Source of the DNA: Halosolutus halophilus
GTDB taxonomy: Archaea; Halobacteriota; Halobacteria; Halobacteriales; Natrialbaceae
Direction: 5' to 3'
NCBI RefSeq assembly: GCF_022869805.1
Contig: NZ_CP094974.1
Span: forward strand, 3,348,001-3,412,000
Length of the DNA: 64,000 bases
The translations under genes and the position numbers were made by a program. How positions within the stretch are numbered: the stretch's first letter is position 1; each line of letters begins with the position of its first letter. The notes beneath the pieces are model-generated. The model did no database searches and was not told the origin of the DNA. It was given only the letters and a program-made list of their open reading frames with translations. Below, in pieces: positions 42,568 to 51,437 of the stretch.

Positions 42568-44361
42568 CTACTGGTCGACGTCGATCGCTTCACGACTCGC
42601 CACCGACCACGTCGTCGGGTCGATAGTCCGACCCTCGGAGGTCGTGTGTTCCGGATAGGTGGTAAACACCAGATACTCCGTTCGGTCGTCCAGGTACTCG
42701 ACGAGCGTTTGCAGGTTTTCGTCCGCCAGACTCCCGACGCCGTCGACGAGCATGATCGGCACGGCCTCGTCGACGTCGAACGACTCGTACCCCGCGAGCG
42801 CGGCGATGAACCCGATCAGTTCGAGTTCGCCTTCGCTGAGCGCCTCGAGGCTCGCTTCGCGTCCGTCTCGAGCGACCACGAGATCGAAATCACCGGTCAG
42901 GTGAGCCGACTCGAATCCGGTCTCGAACCGTTCGCTAATGTCCTGAATCGATTCGCTGAACTCGTCGCGCGCCTGCTGTTTGATCTCTCGTTTGCGGTTG
43001 CGGAGATCCTCCATCTCCCGTTGAACCTCCTCTCGTTTGCCTTCCAGCAGCTCGATCTGGTCCGCACGAGATTCGAGTTCGTCGAGTTCGGTACGCGCGT
43101 CTTTCAATTCCGCTTCCCGATACTTGATCTCGCTCTCTACGTCCGTAATCTCTCCGACGGTCTCGTCGACCGTCTCGCCGAGCGCCTCGACGCGTTCGTC
43201 CGCGCGTTCGAAGCGATCACGGGCCTCCTCGAGGCTCTGTTTTCGATCGGCGAGTTTCTCTTCGAGATCTTCGATCTCCGTCTCGAGTTCCCGTTTCCGT
43301 CGCCGAGCCTGCGCGCGTTCTTCCCGTCGCGCCTCGAGTTCCTCGACCCGATCACGATGGGTTTCGAGTTGGGCTCGCTTCTCGGTGATCTTCTCCCCGA
43401 GCGCGTCGAGTCGATTCTCGAGATCCGTTCTGGACACCTCCGAATCGCAGGTCCAGCAGACGACCGAGTCGCCGGTAAGTTCCCGGTCGACGGTGGTAAT
43501 GAGATCGAGATGGTCCTCCTCGAGAACCATCTCGTTGGCCGAGTAGACGTTCTGTAACACCTCCAGGGCCCGATTCACCTGCTGACGTTTCTCGCATGCG
43601 GCTTCGAGTTCGGACTCGACGGCGGCGTCCTCGTCGACCTCGACGTCCTCGAGTTCCGAACGGCGGTCCTCGAGGCGGCTTTCGACGCGCGCGATAGTCT
43701 GTGTCAGGCGTTCGAGTTGGCTCTTCGCCTGACTGCGATCCGCTTGCGCTTGACTCAGTTCACCTTGCACGGAGTCGGCCTGATCCTCGGTGCCGGGGGG
43801 CGGCGACAGATCTTCGCGTCGATCGCGGAGGTCTTCGACTTCGCTTTCGAGTTGCGTAACGCGCTCCTGGAGCGCAGGGAGACGTTTGCGCGCCTCCTTT
43901 GCCTGTGCCAGTTCGGAATCGATCTGTTCGCGCTCGTTTTTGAGGTCTGCGATCTGTACGTCGATGTTCTGGAAGTCGAGCGGCCGTAGTAACGCGTCTT
44001 CGAGGTTCTCCCCCTCACGAACGGCCCGACGGATCTCGTTTTGCTCGCCGAGACAGGCGAACAACGAGGTGCGAGCGATGTCGTATTCGGACTCGAGATA
44101 GGGGGACCCCTCGACGGACACGACGCCGTTCGCACGACTGAGTTCGACGGCAATCTCCTCCTCGGGCGTCTCCAGGTGCACGCTCCCGCGGTCTCGCCCT
44201 TCGGTGAGCGTTGCCGCCGTTCCGAGGCCGGTTTTGATCGCTTCGATGAAACTCGACTTCCCCTGCCAGTTCGATCCCTTGACCGCGTTCAAGCCCGGTT
44301 CGAGTCGTGCACTCCCCTCGTAAATACCGGCGATGTTCTCGATATCGATTTCCCAGGTCAT
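42568..44361 (-). CDS. Archaea-specific SMC-related protein (Sph-like ATPase)
   Basis: A 597-aa SMC/Rad50-like ATPase. Walker A GSNWQGKS (residues 29-36), long coiled coils (about 135-295 and 310-470), a CWTC motif at 302-305 at the coil apex that matches a Rad50-type zinc hook, the ABC signature LSEGE (508-512), and Walker B PIMLVDG (535-541) with Gly where Glu is usual. It is downstream of rdfA with a 4-bp overlap (ATGA). Sph proteins are haloarchaeal SMC relatives; the neighbouring rdfA suggests a role in cell shape rather than chromosome segregation, but this is inferred. Confidence 0.88.
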   Translation of the reverse strand: MTWEIDIENIAGIYEGSARLEPGLNAVKGSNWQGKSSFIEAIKTGLGTAATLTEGRDRGSVHLETPEEEIAVELSRANGVVSVEGSPYLESEYDIARTSLFACLGEQNEIRRAVREGENLEDALLRPLDFQNIDVQIADLKNEREQIDSELAQAKEARKRLPALQERVTQLESEVEDLRDRREDLSPPPGTEDQADSVQGELSQAQADRSQAKSQLERLTQTIARVESRLEDRRSELEDVEVDEDAAVESELEAACEKRQQVNRALEVLQNVYSANEMVLEEDHLDLITTVDRELTGDSVVCWTCDSEVSRTDLENRLDALGEKITEKRAQLETHRDRVEELEARREERAQARRRKRELETEIEDLEEKLADRKQSLEEARDRFERADERVEALGETVDETVGEITDVESEIKYREAELKDARTELDELESRADQIELLEGKREEVQREMEDLRNRKREIKQQARDEFSESIQDISERFETGFESAHLTGDFDLVVARDGREASLEALSEGELELIGFIAALAGYESFDVDEAVPIMLVDGVGSLADENLQTLVEYLDDRTEYLVFTTYPEHTTSEGRTIDPTTWSVASREAIDVDQ

Positions 44362-45008
44362 GAGTGTGTACGCGTGCTTGCAGTCGTATCGCTGTGCTGG
44401 TCACAGACGTATCCGCGTTCGAGCGCCACCGCGAGTGGCACCCGCGTGGGGCACTCGTCGCATCGCAGGTGAATCTGCACTTCGACGGTGGACATCGTCG
44501 TTCCGTCGAGTTCTCCTTTATTTGCGAGCGAAGTGAGCGCTTCGTCGACGTTCTCGATGAGGACATCTCGTGCGACGTCGATGCTGTTTTGCTCCCAGTC
44601 CGTGCGAGCACTCGACTGCTCTTTGGACCCGTCGAGACACTCGTTCAGGTGAGTTCGCATCGTCCCCCAGGAGACCATATCGTCGAGCAACTGCTCGCCG
44701 TCGATCCCCGCCGCCGAGAGGCGCTCGATCGTTTCTTCGCGGACCAGTTCGTCGCCGGCAGTCAGCGCCTCGTAGTCGGCGTCGATCTGTGCGTCGAGTG
44801 CCCCCCGTCCGTGCTCGTCGTAGACGCGCTTGAGGAGTCGCTTGTTGAACCACTCGGTCAGCGTCCGATACCCGCTCTCGGAGTGCCCGCTGGCCCCCGT
44901 CCACCGCGCGAGAAGTCCATCGTCGAGCGATTCGTGGCGAGGATCGGCCGTCTCGAGGCCGTACTGATCGATCGTTGCGTCGACCTTGCAACCTGGATCA
45001 GGGGACAT
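44358..45008 (-). CDS. rdfA: Rod-determining factor RdfA
   Basis: A 216-aa protein of the RdfA family, in Haloferax volcanii required for rod-shaped cells. It begins MSPDPGCKVDATIDQYGLET, has an N-terminal helical region with LARWTGASGHSESGYRTLTEWFNKRLL, and ends in a zinc-ribbon-like HLRCDECPTRVPLAVALERG with YVCDQH. The adjacency to an SMC-like gene matches the known rdfA neighbourhood. The 4-bp overlap with the downstream gene indicates one transcript. The promoter is the repeat-rich region upstream. Confidence 0.85.
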   Translation of the reverse strand: MSPDPGCKVDATIDQYGLETADPRHESLDDGLLARWTGASGHSESGYRTLTEWFNKRLLKRVYDEHGRGALDAQIDADYEALTAGDELVREETIERLSAAGIDGEQLLDDMVSWGTMRTHLNECLDGSKEQSSARTDWEQNSIDVARDVLIENVDEALTSLANKGELDGTTMSTVEVQIHLRCDECPTRVPLAVALERGYVCDQHSDTTASTRTHS

Positions 45009-45449
45009 CTACCGGAAGTACCTTCCGCGGTTTAATAAGCCTGACTATGCGTGTACGGTTCGTTGGCGGGCGGTAACCGCGCTTTCCGGGGCTCACGGCG
45101 GCGTTCGTGGCCCCGGTGACCGATCGACGGCGCTCCCGTGACGAATCGCTCGATCGAGTCCCGTTACCGTCCGAATTCACACCCTAAGGGTGTATACTAG
45201 ATCGGCCGTTTCTAACTGGAATGCCACTCCTTCGACGCATTGAATATACACCCTAAGGCCGTATACTCGTGGTGCGGAGGTGGATCGGGAACGGTGACGG
45301 GTCGCTGAATCCCGGCGTCGGTCCGAGCGGCCCTCCTCGATCCCCACCTCTCGAGTCCGTCGAGAGCTGTATACGCGCCGTTCACGCGCGATAGGCGATC
45401 CCGTCCTCCGTCCGGAGAGTGGATTCGAGCGCAAACGGAGAGGGGGCGT
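45009..45449. other. rdfA upstream region
   Basis: About 440 bp without a gene, holding the rdfA promoter. It includes two 20-bp repeats (45179 and 45248) and a GTATACGCGC at 45369. The right-hand end is the 3' side of the amidohydrolase gene. Confidence 0.5.
45179..45267. repeat. Pair of 20-bp direct repeats with a palindromic core
   Basis: ACACCCTAAGGGTGTATACT (45179-45198) and ACACCCTAAGGCCGTATACT (45248-45267) are identical at 18 of 20 positions and spaced 69 bp apart. In the first, ACACCCTAAGGGTGT is a perfect 15-bp palindrome. They sit 170-260 bp upstream of rdfA, a plausible operator pair. Confidence 0.6.
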
Positions 45450-46772
45450 TCAGGTATGCGATTCACCGCCGATTTGCATTCGTTCCCACAGTTCGGCACT
45501 CGCGGCACCGACCGCGTCCATCTCTTCGGCATCGACGGCGTGCACACCGTCGCCGCGCTCGTAGACGGTGTCGCCGTCGACGATCGTCCGGGTGACGTCG
45601 GCCCGACTCGCCGCACTGACGACGTAGTAGGGCGCGCTCTCTCGCAGGACGGGGTTCGGTCCGAGGTCGAGGGTGACGAAGTCGCCGCGCTTCCCTTCCT
45701 CGATGCTGCCGATCCGATCTTCCATTCCCATCACGGTCGCGCTCCCGATCGTCGCCCACTCGAGCGCGGTCGCCATGTCGAACCCGCTCGGGTCGTTCTG
45801 CTTCAGTTTGTGGATCCCGACGGCGGTCCGCATCGTTTCGAACATGTCCGGGTCCCAGCCGTCGTCCCCGATCCCGATCGTGAGCCCCTCCGCTTGCATC
45901 TTCTCGACGTTCGCGATCCCGACCGCGTTGTTCGTATTCGAGTACGGGTTGTGCGCCACGGCGACCTCGTTCTCGCCGAGGACCTCGATCTCCTCGTCGG
46001 TCGCGTGGACGCAGTGTGCGGCGATGACGTCGGCGTCGAAGAACCCCATCGAGTCGAGCGCGTGCACCGGGCGCTCGCCGTACTCCTCGATCGATCTGTG
46101 GACGTCGACCAGCCCCTCTTCGAGGTGGATCTGTATCGGCCGATCGTCGTCGGTCGCCCGGTCGACGCACTCGCGGACGATCTCCTCCGGGTTCGTAAAC
46201 AGCGTGTGGAGGCAGTAGTGGCCGGTCACACGATCGTATTCGGCCTCTTTCTCGTCGATGAACCGTCGGTTCTCGTCGAGTCCCGCCACGGCTTCGTCCC
46301 GGGAGTTCCGGGCGGTGGTCTCGAACGCGATCAGGCCGCGGATCGGCGTCCGGGCGACCCCCTCTGCGACGGCGTCCAGTCCGCCCGGGAGGGTGTTCGG
46401 CCCGGAGTAGTTGTCACAGAAGGCGGTGACCCCGCCCTCGAGCATCTCCTTGCACGATCCGAGCGCCGAGAGGCGCGCGTCCGCCACCGTGAACGCCTCG
46501 TCCACTTCCCACCAGATGTCGACCAGCGCTTCGTAGAAACTCCGTGGCGACGCCGACAGCGGAGCACCCCGGATCGGCAGCGCGTACATGTGCGTGTGGC
46601 AGTTGACCAGTCCGGGAATGACGACTTCGGAACGCGCGTCGACGACGTCGTCACCGGAGACGTATCCGTCCGCAATCTCGACGATTTCCCCGTTCTCGAC
46701 GACGACGTGTACCTCTTCTCTGACCTCGCGCTCGTCGTTCATCGTGACGAGCGTACCAGCATTGAGTATCAC
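45450..46772 (-). CDS. Amidohydrolase of the cytosine/guanine/SAH deaminase class
   Basis: A 440-aa metal-dependent amidohydrolase. Metal ligands NCHTHMYALP (HxH), QIHLEEGL (His), IAAHCVHA (His), and GDDGWDPDMFE (Asp). The AAHC-V-H and HNPYSNTNNAVGIA features resemble the MTA/SAH deaminase and guanine-deaminase branch. I place the start at the GTG encoding the V in VILNAGTLV; longer in-frame leaders are not conserved. It is divergent from the allantoinase-like gene, in a purine/N-heterocycle catabolic island. Confidence 0.88.
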   Translation of the reverse strand: MILNAGTLVTMNDEREVREEVHVVVENGEIVEIADGYVSGDDVVDARSEVVIPGLVNCHTHMYALPIRGAPLSASPRSFYEALVDIWWEVDEAFTVADARLSALGSCKEMLEGGVTAFCDNYSGPNTLPGGLDAVAEGVARTPIRGLIAFETTARNSRDEAVAGLDENRRFIDEKEAEYDRVTGHYCLHTLFTNPEEIVRECVDRATDDDRPIQIHLEEGLVDVHRSIEEYGERPVHALDSMGFFDADVIAAHCVHATDEEIEVLGENEVAVAHNPYSNTNNAVGIANVEKMQAEGLTIGIGDDGWDPDMFETMRTAVGIHKLKQNDPSGFDMATALEWATIGSATVMGMEDRIGSIEEGKRGDFVTLDLGPNPVLRESAPYYVVSAASRADVTRTIVDGDTVYERGDGVHAVDAEEMDAVGAASAELWERMQIGGESHT

Positions 46773-46895
46773 AACGTGGGACTCTCTATCGACCCTCAAA
46801 AAACTACCTCCGGCCCGCCCCACGCTCCGATCGGGAGTCGGGTACCACGGCGCGGTGGCGCGTCAGGGACCGGAGCGACGCAGGAGAGGTACCTG

Positions 46896-46905
46896 AACTG
46901 TTATG
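46896..46905 (+). promoter_or_regulatory. TATA-like element for the 46931 gene
   Basis: ACTGTTATGA is 26-35 bp before the ATG at 46931, the usual haloarchaeal spacing. Confidence 0.4.
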
Positions 46906-46930
46906 AGACTCCCGCATGAGTATACGAACC

Positions 46931-48286
46931 ATGACGGACTGTCTCGTGGAGAACGCGCACATCGTGACGAACGCGGGGCTCCAGCGCGGCTCGATCGCGA
47001 TCGAGGACGGATCGATCGCGGCGATCGGCCCGGACCTCTCGGTGACCGACACCGACGCCGAGACGGTCGTCCGGGCCGCCGGAACGGTCGCGCTTCCTGG
47101 CGCGATCGACGTTCACACGCACATGCACGATCCGGACCTGTTTCCGGACGACATCGATATCGGGACGCAGACCGAGAGCGCCGTTGCGGGTGGGGTGACG
47201 ACCGTCGTCGAACTACCGACGCAAACCTCCGTCACCACGCCCTCGGAACTCCGGGAGAAACGGACCCGTTGCGAGGAACGGGCCCACGTCGACTTCGGAC
47301 TCGTCGCCGGGAACGTCCAGGATGGCGAGGTCGACGTCGAGGGGGTCCTCGAAACCGGTGTGCCGGAATTCAAGACGTTCACGGCGGATCCGTACCGCGC
47401 GGACGACGAGGCGATCCTCGATCTGATGACGGAGGTGGGTGCCGCCGGCGGGACGGTCCGGGTTCACTGCGAGTCGCAGGCGATACTGGACCGAGCGCGG
47501 GAACGGCTCGACGGTACCGATCCGGAACTCTATCCCCGATCGCGCCCGCTCGAGGCCGAACTCGAGGCGATCGGCCGCGCGGGGTGGCTCGCGGAGTACG
47601 CGGACTGCCCCCTTCACGTCGTCCACATCTCGAGCGGGAGCGGCGCTGCGATCGCCGATCGCTTCCAGTCTCGTGCGAACGTTCCGGTGACACTCGAAAC
47701 GTGTCCGCAGTACCTCGCGTTCTCCGTCGACGACGTCGCGGACCGCGGGCCGTTCCTGAAGGTCAATCCGAGCCTGAAATCCGCGGCGGAGGTCGAGCGG
47801 CTCTGGCAGGCGGTACGGGACGGCACCATCGACCTCGTCGCGACGGATCACTTCCCGACGCACCGCGAGGACCGCGAACGAGGGTGGGAGGACATCTGGG
47901 AGCCCTACGCCGGGTTACCGGGTGTCGAGACGATGGTCGAGTTTCTCGTCAGCGAAGGCGTTCACGAGGGGCGGATTTCGTGGCCGCGGCTCCTCGAACT
48001 CGTCTGTGCACAACCCGCGCGCGAGGCCGGCATCTTCCCGCGGAAGGGATCACTCGCGGTGGGGACGGACGCCGACCTCGTCCTTCTCCGCAACGAGGCG
48101 TACGAGGTGTCGGCAGACGAGTTGGCGTACAACGGTGGGTGGACCCCCTTCGAGGGGCGGACCTGGAAGTGGCGGGTCGATACGGTCATCACCGACGGAT
48201 CGATCGCTGCGTGCGATCACGACGTGTTCACGGAACCGGGTGACGGATCGTTCCTTCCACGGGGTCCCCGCGCACCGACGGAGTAA
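46931..48286 (+). CDS. Allantoinase/dihydroorotase-type cyclic amidohydrolase
   Basis: A 451-aa enzyme from MTDCLVENAHIV. HxH at DVHTHMHDPD, a Lys in FKTFTADP (the position of the carboxylated metal-bridging Lys), His in RVHCESQ, His in HVVHISSG, and Asp in VATDHFPTHRED. The sequence fits the dihydroorotase/allantoinase/hydantoinase group. In this island, next to xanthine dehydrogenases and an M20 amidase, allantoinase or a hydantoinase-like role is most sensible. A 5-residue longer start (46916) is possible. Confidence 0.88.
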   Translation: MTDCLVENAHIVTNAGLQRGSIAIEDGSIAAIGPDLSVTDTDAETVVRAAGTVALPGAIDVHTHMHDPDLFPDDIDIGTQTESAVAGGVTTVVELPTQTSVTTPSELREKRTRCEERAHVDFGLVAGNVQDGEVDVEGVLETGVPEFKTFTADPYRADDEAILDLMTEVGAAGGTVRVHCESQAILDRARERLDGTDPELYPRSRPLEAELEAIGRAGWLAEYADCPLHVVHISSGSGAAIADRFQSRANVPVTLETCPQYLAFSVDDVADRGPFLKVNPSLKSAAEVERLWQAVRDGTIDLVATDHFPTHREDRERGWEDIWEPYAGLPGVETMVEFLVSEGVHEGRISWPRLLELVCAQPAREAGIFPRKGSLAVGTDADLVLLRNEAYEVSADELAYNGGWTPFEGRTWKWRVDTVITDGSIAACDHDVFTEPGDGSFLPRGPRAPTE

Positions 48287-48317
48287 CGGAACGGACGGGC
48301 GAACCCGAACGACGCGG

Positions 48318-48590
48318 TCAGTCGGCCGCGCTCGTGGTCGTGGCCTGGAGCGTCTCCGCGTTCTGGAGGTGTGCGAGCAGCGTGTCGTGGAGCGGTCCGT
48401 TCGACCCGACCAGTTCGGTCCTTCTCTCGAGAGCGGCCTTCGGATCGTAGGGGTCGCCGGCGGCGTTCGTTACGGTCGCGCCGGCCGCCCGGCCGATGAC
48501 GAGGCCGGCGTTGACGTCCCACGGGTAGGTGTCGTACTCCCAGACGGCGTCGACGAGAATCTCCGCCCCCGTTCCGGGGACGCTATCGAT
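48318..48590 (-). pseudogene. Inositol monophosphatase-family C-terminal remnant
   Basis: On the minus strand the last 90 or so codons match the C-terminal half of an inositol monophosphatase/fructose-bisphosphatase-family enzyme. The DTYPWDVNAGLVI segment carries the metal-ligand Asp of the WDxxAG motif; AAGATVTNAAGDPYD and a TELVGSNGPLHDTLLAHL tail follow. The N-terminal half with the catalytic DPxDGT motif is missing; upstream sequence is unrelated. A truncated leftover lying between the allantoinase-like gene and the threonine synthase. Confidence 0.75.
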
Positions 48591-48851
48591 CCCACCTCCG
48601 TACACGCTGCGTATACCTCCTCGAACGACCAAGGGTGTCCCGGCTGTCGGACACCGGCTGGTAATCGAAGTCCACCGACGACGGTGGAGAGCCATCTGGT
48701 TCGGATCGATTCGCCATGCGTATCGATCTCTTCCCGTTTTTGCAACTGTAGGTCCTGCAGTCCGGTCTGCCGGCCACAGATTTCGGTGGTACACGGCCAC
48801 ACGGGAGCCCGGAGGCGAGTCTTTATGTGAGCCGCCTGTGTTGTTCCCTGC

Positions 48852-50111
48852 ATGGCGATGGATCACGTTACCACACTCGAGTGTACCATTTGTGGGAAAG
48901 AGTACGATCCGGACCAGATCATCTACACCTGCCCGGAGGAAGACGGCGTCTCCGGCATTCTCGAAGTGAAGTACGATTACGACGTCATCCACGACACCTT
49001 CGACGCCGATCTCGACGGCACCATCGACAGCCAGTGGAAGTACGAGGCGTTCCTTCCGGTCGACGACGAGGCCGACGTCGTGACGCTCAACGAGGGCGGG
49101 ACGGACCTCTTCGACGCGCCGAATCTCAGCGAGGAACTCGGCGTCGAGACGCTCGTCAAGGACGACGGCCGAAATCCGACCGGCTGTTTCAAAGACCGTG
49201 CGAGTTCCGTCGCGGTGACGAAAGCGAAACACGCCGGGCGAGAGATTATCACCTGCGCGTCGACTGGCAACGCCGCGGCTTCGCTGTCGGGCTACGCCGC
49301 CCGCGGTGGTCTGGACTGTCGGATCTTCGTTCCCGGCGACGCCCCTGCCGGCAAACTCGCCCAGCCGCTCGTCTACGGCGCAGACGTCCTGGCCGTCGAC
49401 GGATCCTACGACGAGGCCTACGACCTGAGCGTCGAAGTCACCGACGAGTACGGGTGGTACAACCGCAACGCAGCGATCAACCCCTTCCAGGTCGAGGGCA
49501 AACGCACCGTCGGACACGAACTCGCCGAACAGTCGAAGGTCCGCGGCGAGGTGCCGGACTGGATCGTCTTCTCGATGGGGGACGGCTGTACGATCGCCGG
49601 CGCCTGGAAAGGGTTCCGCGAGTTCCACGAACTCGGCTACGTGAACGACACGCCGAGGATGCTCGGCGTCCAGGCCGAGGGTGCGTCCGCGATTCACGAC
49701 GCGTTCCACGATCACGACGGCGTCGACGACATCGCCGACACGCTGGCCGACAGCATCGCCGTCGGCCGGCCACGGAACACGATCAAAGCGTGCCGCGCGC
49801 TCGAGGAGAGCGGCGGTACCTCCCTGCTCGTCGAGGACGAGGAGATCCTCGAGGCCGAGAAACTGCTCGGCAGTACCGAGGGGATCTACACGGAACCCGC
49901 GGGTGCGACGCCGCTCGCCGGCGTCAAGCGCGCGATCGCCGAGGGAATCATCGAATCCGACGAGACGGTCGTCGTCAACTCGACCGGCTTCGGCCTCAAG
50001 GACACCGAGAGCGCGAAGCGGGCGACCGGCGACGTGATGCGGATCGACCCGGACATCGCCGAAGTCCAGCGACGCTACGACGTCCCGGAATCGGCTGCGG
50101 CCGACGACTGA
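48852..50111 (+). CDS. thrC: Threonine synthase
   Basis: A 419-aa PLP enzyme converting phosphohomoserine to threonine. N-terminal zinc-ribbon-like Cys (LECTICGKEY, YTCPEED), PLP Lys in NPTGCFKDRAS, substrate loop CASTGNAAASLSG, cofactor phosphate loop FSMGDGCTIAG, and C-terminal NSTGFGLKD. The canonical STGN motif contrasts with the SYGNM of the paralogue at 14432. TATA-like TCTTTATGTG is about 26 bp upstream. Its placement inside a catabolic island may be coincidental. Confidence 0.9.
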   Translation: MAMDHVTTLECTICGKEYDPDQIIYTCPEEDGVSGILEVKYDYDVIHDTFDADLDGTIDSQWKYEAFLPVDDEADVVTLNEGGTDLFDAPNLSEELGVETLVKDDGRNPTGCFKDRASSVAVTKAKHAGREIITCASTGNAAASLSGYAARGGLDCRIFVPGDAPAGKLAQPLVYGADVLAVDGSYDEAYDLSVEVTDEYGWYNRNAAINPFQVEGKRTVGHELAEQSKVRGEVPDWIVFSMGDGCTIAGAWKGFREFHELGYVNDTPRMLGVQAEGASAIHDAFHDHDGVDDIADTLADSIAVGRPRNTIKACRALEESGGTSLLVEDEEILEAEKLLGSTEGIYTEPAGATPLAGVKRAIAEGIIESDETVVVNSTGFGLKDTESAKRATGDVMRIDPDIAEVQRRYDVPESAAADD

Positions 50112-50270
50112 GCCAGGCGATCGGTCCGCCCGTCGACCGCGTTTTTCGCCGGCCACCCTCGAGTCGAGACTACGATCGATGTCGATCGCCTATCGAACTG
50201 AAACTAGCGGGCAAGCGCACCGCGAATCGTGATGTGAACGAACCTGTCGTCCGTCGCAGCGTCCAACCTG

Positions 50271-51308
50271 TCAGCGGTAGCCGTCCGCGAACTCGTCGAT
50301 CATGAGCTTCGGATCGTCACCGAGGGGGTACAGAATCGGACACAGACACCCGTTATCGGCGTACTCCCGGACCTTCTCGCGACACTGTTCGGGTCGCCCG
50401 CTCGCCGTCAGCTTGTGAACGACCTCGTCCGGGATGAGATCCATACCCGTCTGGATGTCGTCCTTGTCGGCCGGCCAGCCGCCGATGGCCTCGCCGACCT
50501 CGTCGATCAGGTCCTGGCTCACGCCGCTCGCTTTCATGATGTGTGGCTGCTGGCCGAGGTACTGCGTGATGAGTTCCCGGGCGTTGTCCAGCGCTCGCTC
50601 TTCGTCGTGGTCCATCGAACAGACGATCAGTTGCGGCCGATCGATCTCGTCGAGGGATCGGTCCGATCGATCCGCCCCGGTCGCGAGCGCATCGAGGGCC
50701 TTCTGGTTGTACTCGGGGCTGACGAGGTAGTTCATGAGCGCCCCGTCCGCGAAGTGGCCGGTCAGTTCCATCATCTTGAACCCGGTGGCACCGACGTAGA
50801 CGGGGACGGTTCGAGGTCCGGCGTCCCCGTGGACGACGTCGAGTTCGATGTCGCGAACGGTGACGTGGTCGCCGTCGTAGGTCACGTTCTCCATGTCGAG
50901 CAGTCGTTTCGTCACTTCGACGGTCTCGCGCATCGCCCGCGGCGCGTCCGATCGATCGACGCCGACCTTCTCCGCGAGGGGGTCCCACCAGGCGCCGATC
51001 CCACAGAGGATCCGGTCCGGACCGGCAAGTTCCTCGAGGGTGCTCATCGTCTGCGCGATGAGCGCCGTGTTTCGCGTCCAGTTGTTGATGACGCCGGAGC
51101 CGATCTTGATGTCGTCGGTGACGGCGGCGTAGGCAGCCATCGGCGTGATGGCGTCCCGGGCGAGGCGAGATTCGGCCTGCCAGACTTCGTCGAAACCCTG
51201 CTCCTCGGCGTACTGTACCAGTTCCATGTTCTCCCGAATCGGGTGTTTGTCCTGCAGGTAGAGTCCGACCCTGTCGCTCCCGTCGCTTGCCTCGTGACTG
51301 TAGCTCAT
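50271..51308 (-). CDS. LLM-class F420/flavin-dependent oxidoreductase
   Basis: A 345-aa bacterial luciferase-like TIM-barrel enzyme. It resembles the F420-dependent methylene-tetrahydromethanopterin reductase (Mer) branch: [49 protein letters not shown], then [16 protein letters not shown] and [17 protein letters not shown]. Haloarchaea have F420, so either F420 or FMN is plausible. The start at 51308 fits the TATA box. It is tail-to-tail with threonine synthase. The substrate is unknown; an oxygenase or reductase in heterocycle breakdown is inferred. Confidence 0.85.
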   Translation of the reverse strand: MSYSHEASDGSDRVGLYLQDKHPIRENMELVQYAEEQGFDEVWQAESRLARDAITPMAAYAAVTDDIKIGSGVINNWTRNTALIAQTMSTLEELAGPDRILCGIGAWWDPLAEKVGVDRSDAPRAMRETVEVTKRLLDMENVTYDGDHVTVRDIELDVVHGDAGPRTVPVYVGATGFKMMELTGHFADGALMNYLVSPEYNQKALDALATGADRSDRSLDEIDRPQLIVCSMDHDEERALDNARELITQYLGQQPHIMKASGVSQDLIDEVGEAIGGWPADKDDIQTGMDLIPDEVVHKLTASGRPEQCREKVREYADNGCLCPILYPLGDDPKLMIDEFADGYR

Positions 51309-51336
51309 GGAGTCGGTTCCAAATAGCATAGCAGGT

Positions 51337-51346
51337 GATATATAAC
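51337..51346 (-). promoter_or_regulatory. TATA box for the LLM oxidoreductase
   Basis: On the minus strand TTATATATCA lies 29-38 bp before the start at 51308 and only about 10 bp before the alternative ATG at 51329, so the downstream start with a leaderless transcript is favoured. Confidence 0.6.
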
Positions 51347-51437
51347 TATGGGGCAAGGTAACACGGATCCGAGGCCGCCTCCGCCAGTGCCCGATTCCGA
51401 GAACACGGTGCCACACGCACTACGTGTCCCGTACCGC

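Noticed and set aside
48590-50156. Minus-strand open frame extending the inositol monophosphatase remnant
   Set aside because: Antisense to the threonine synthase gene; only the part left of 48590 has real homology-like motifs.
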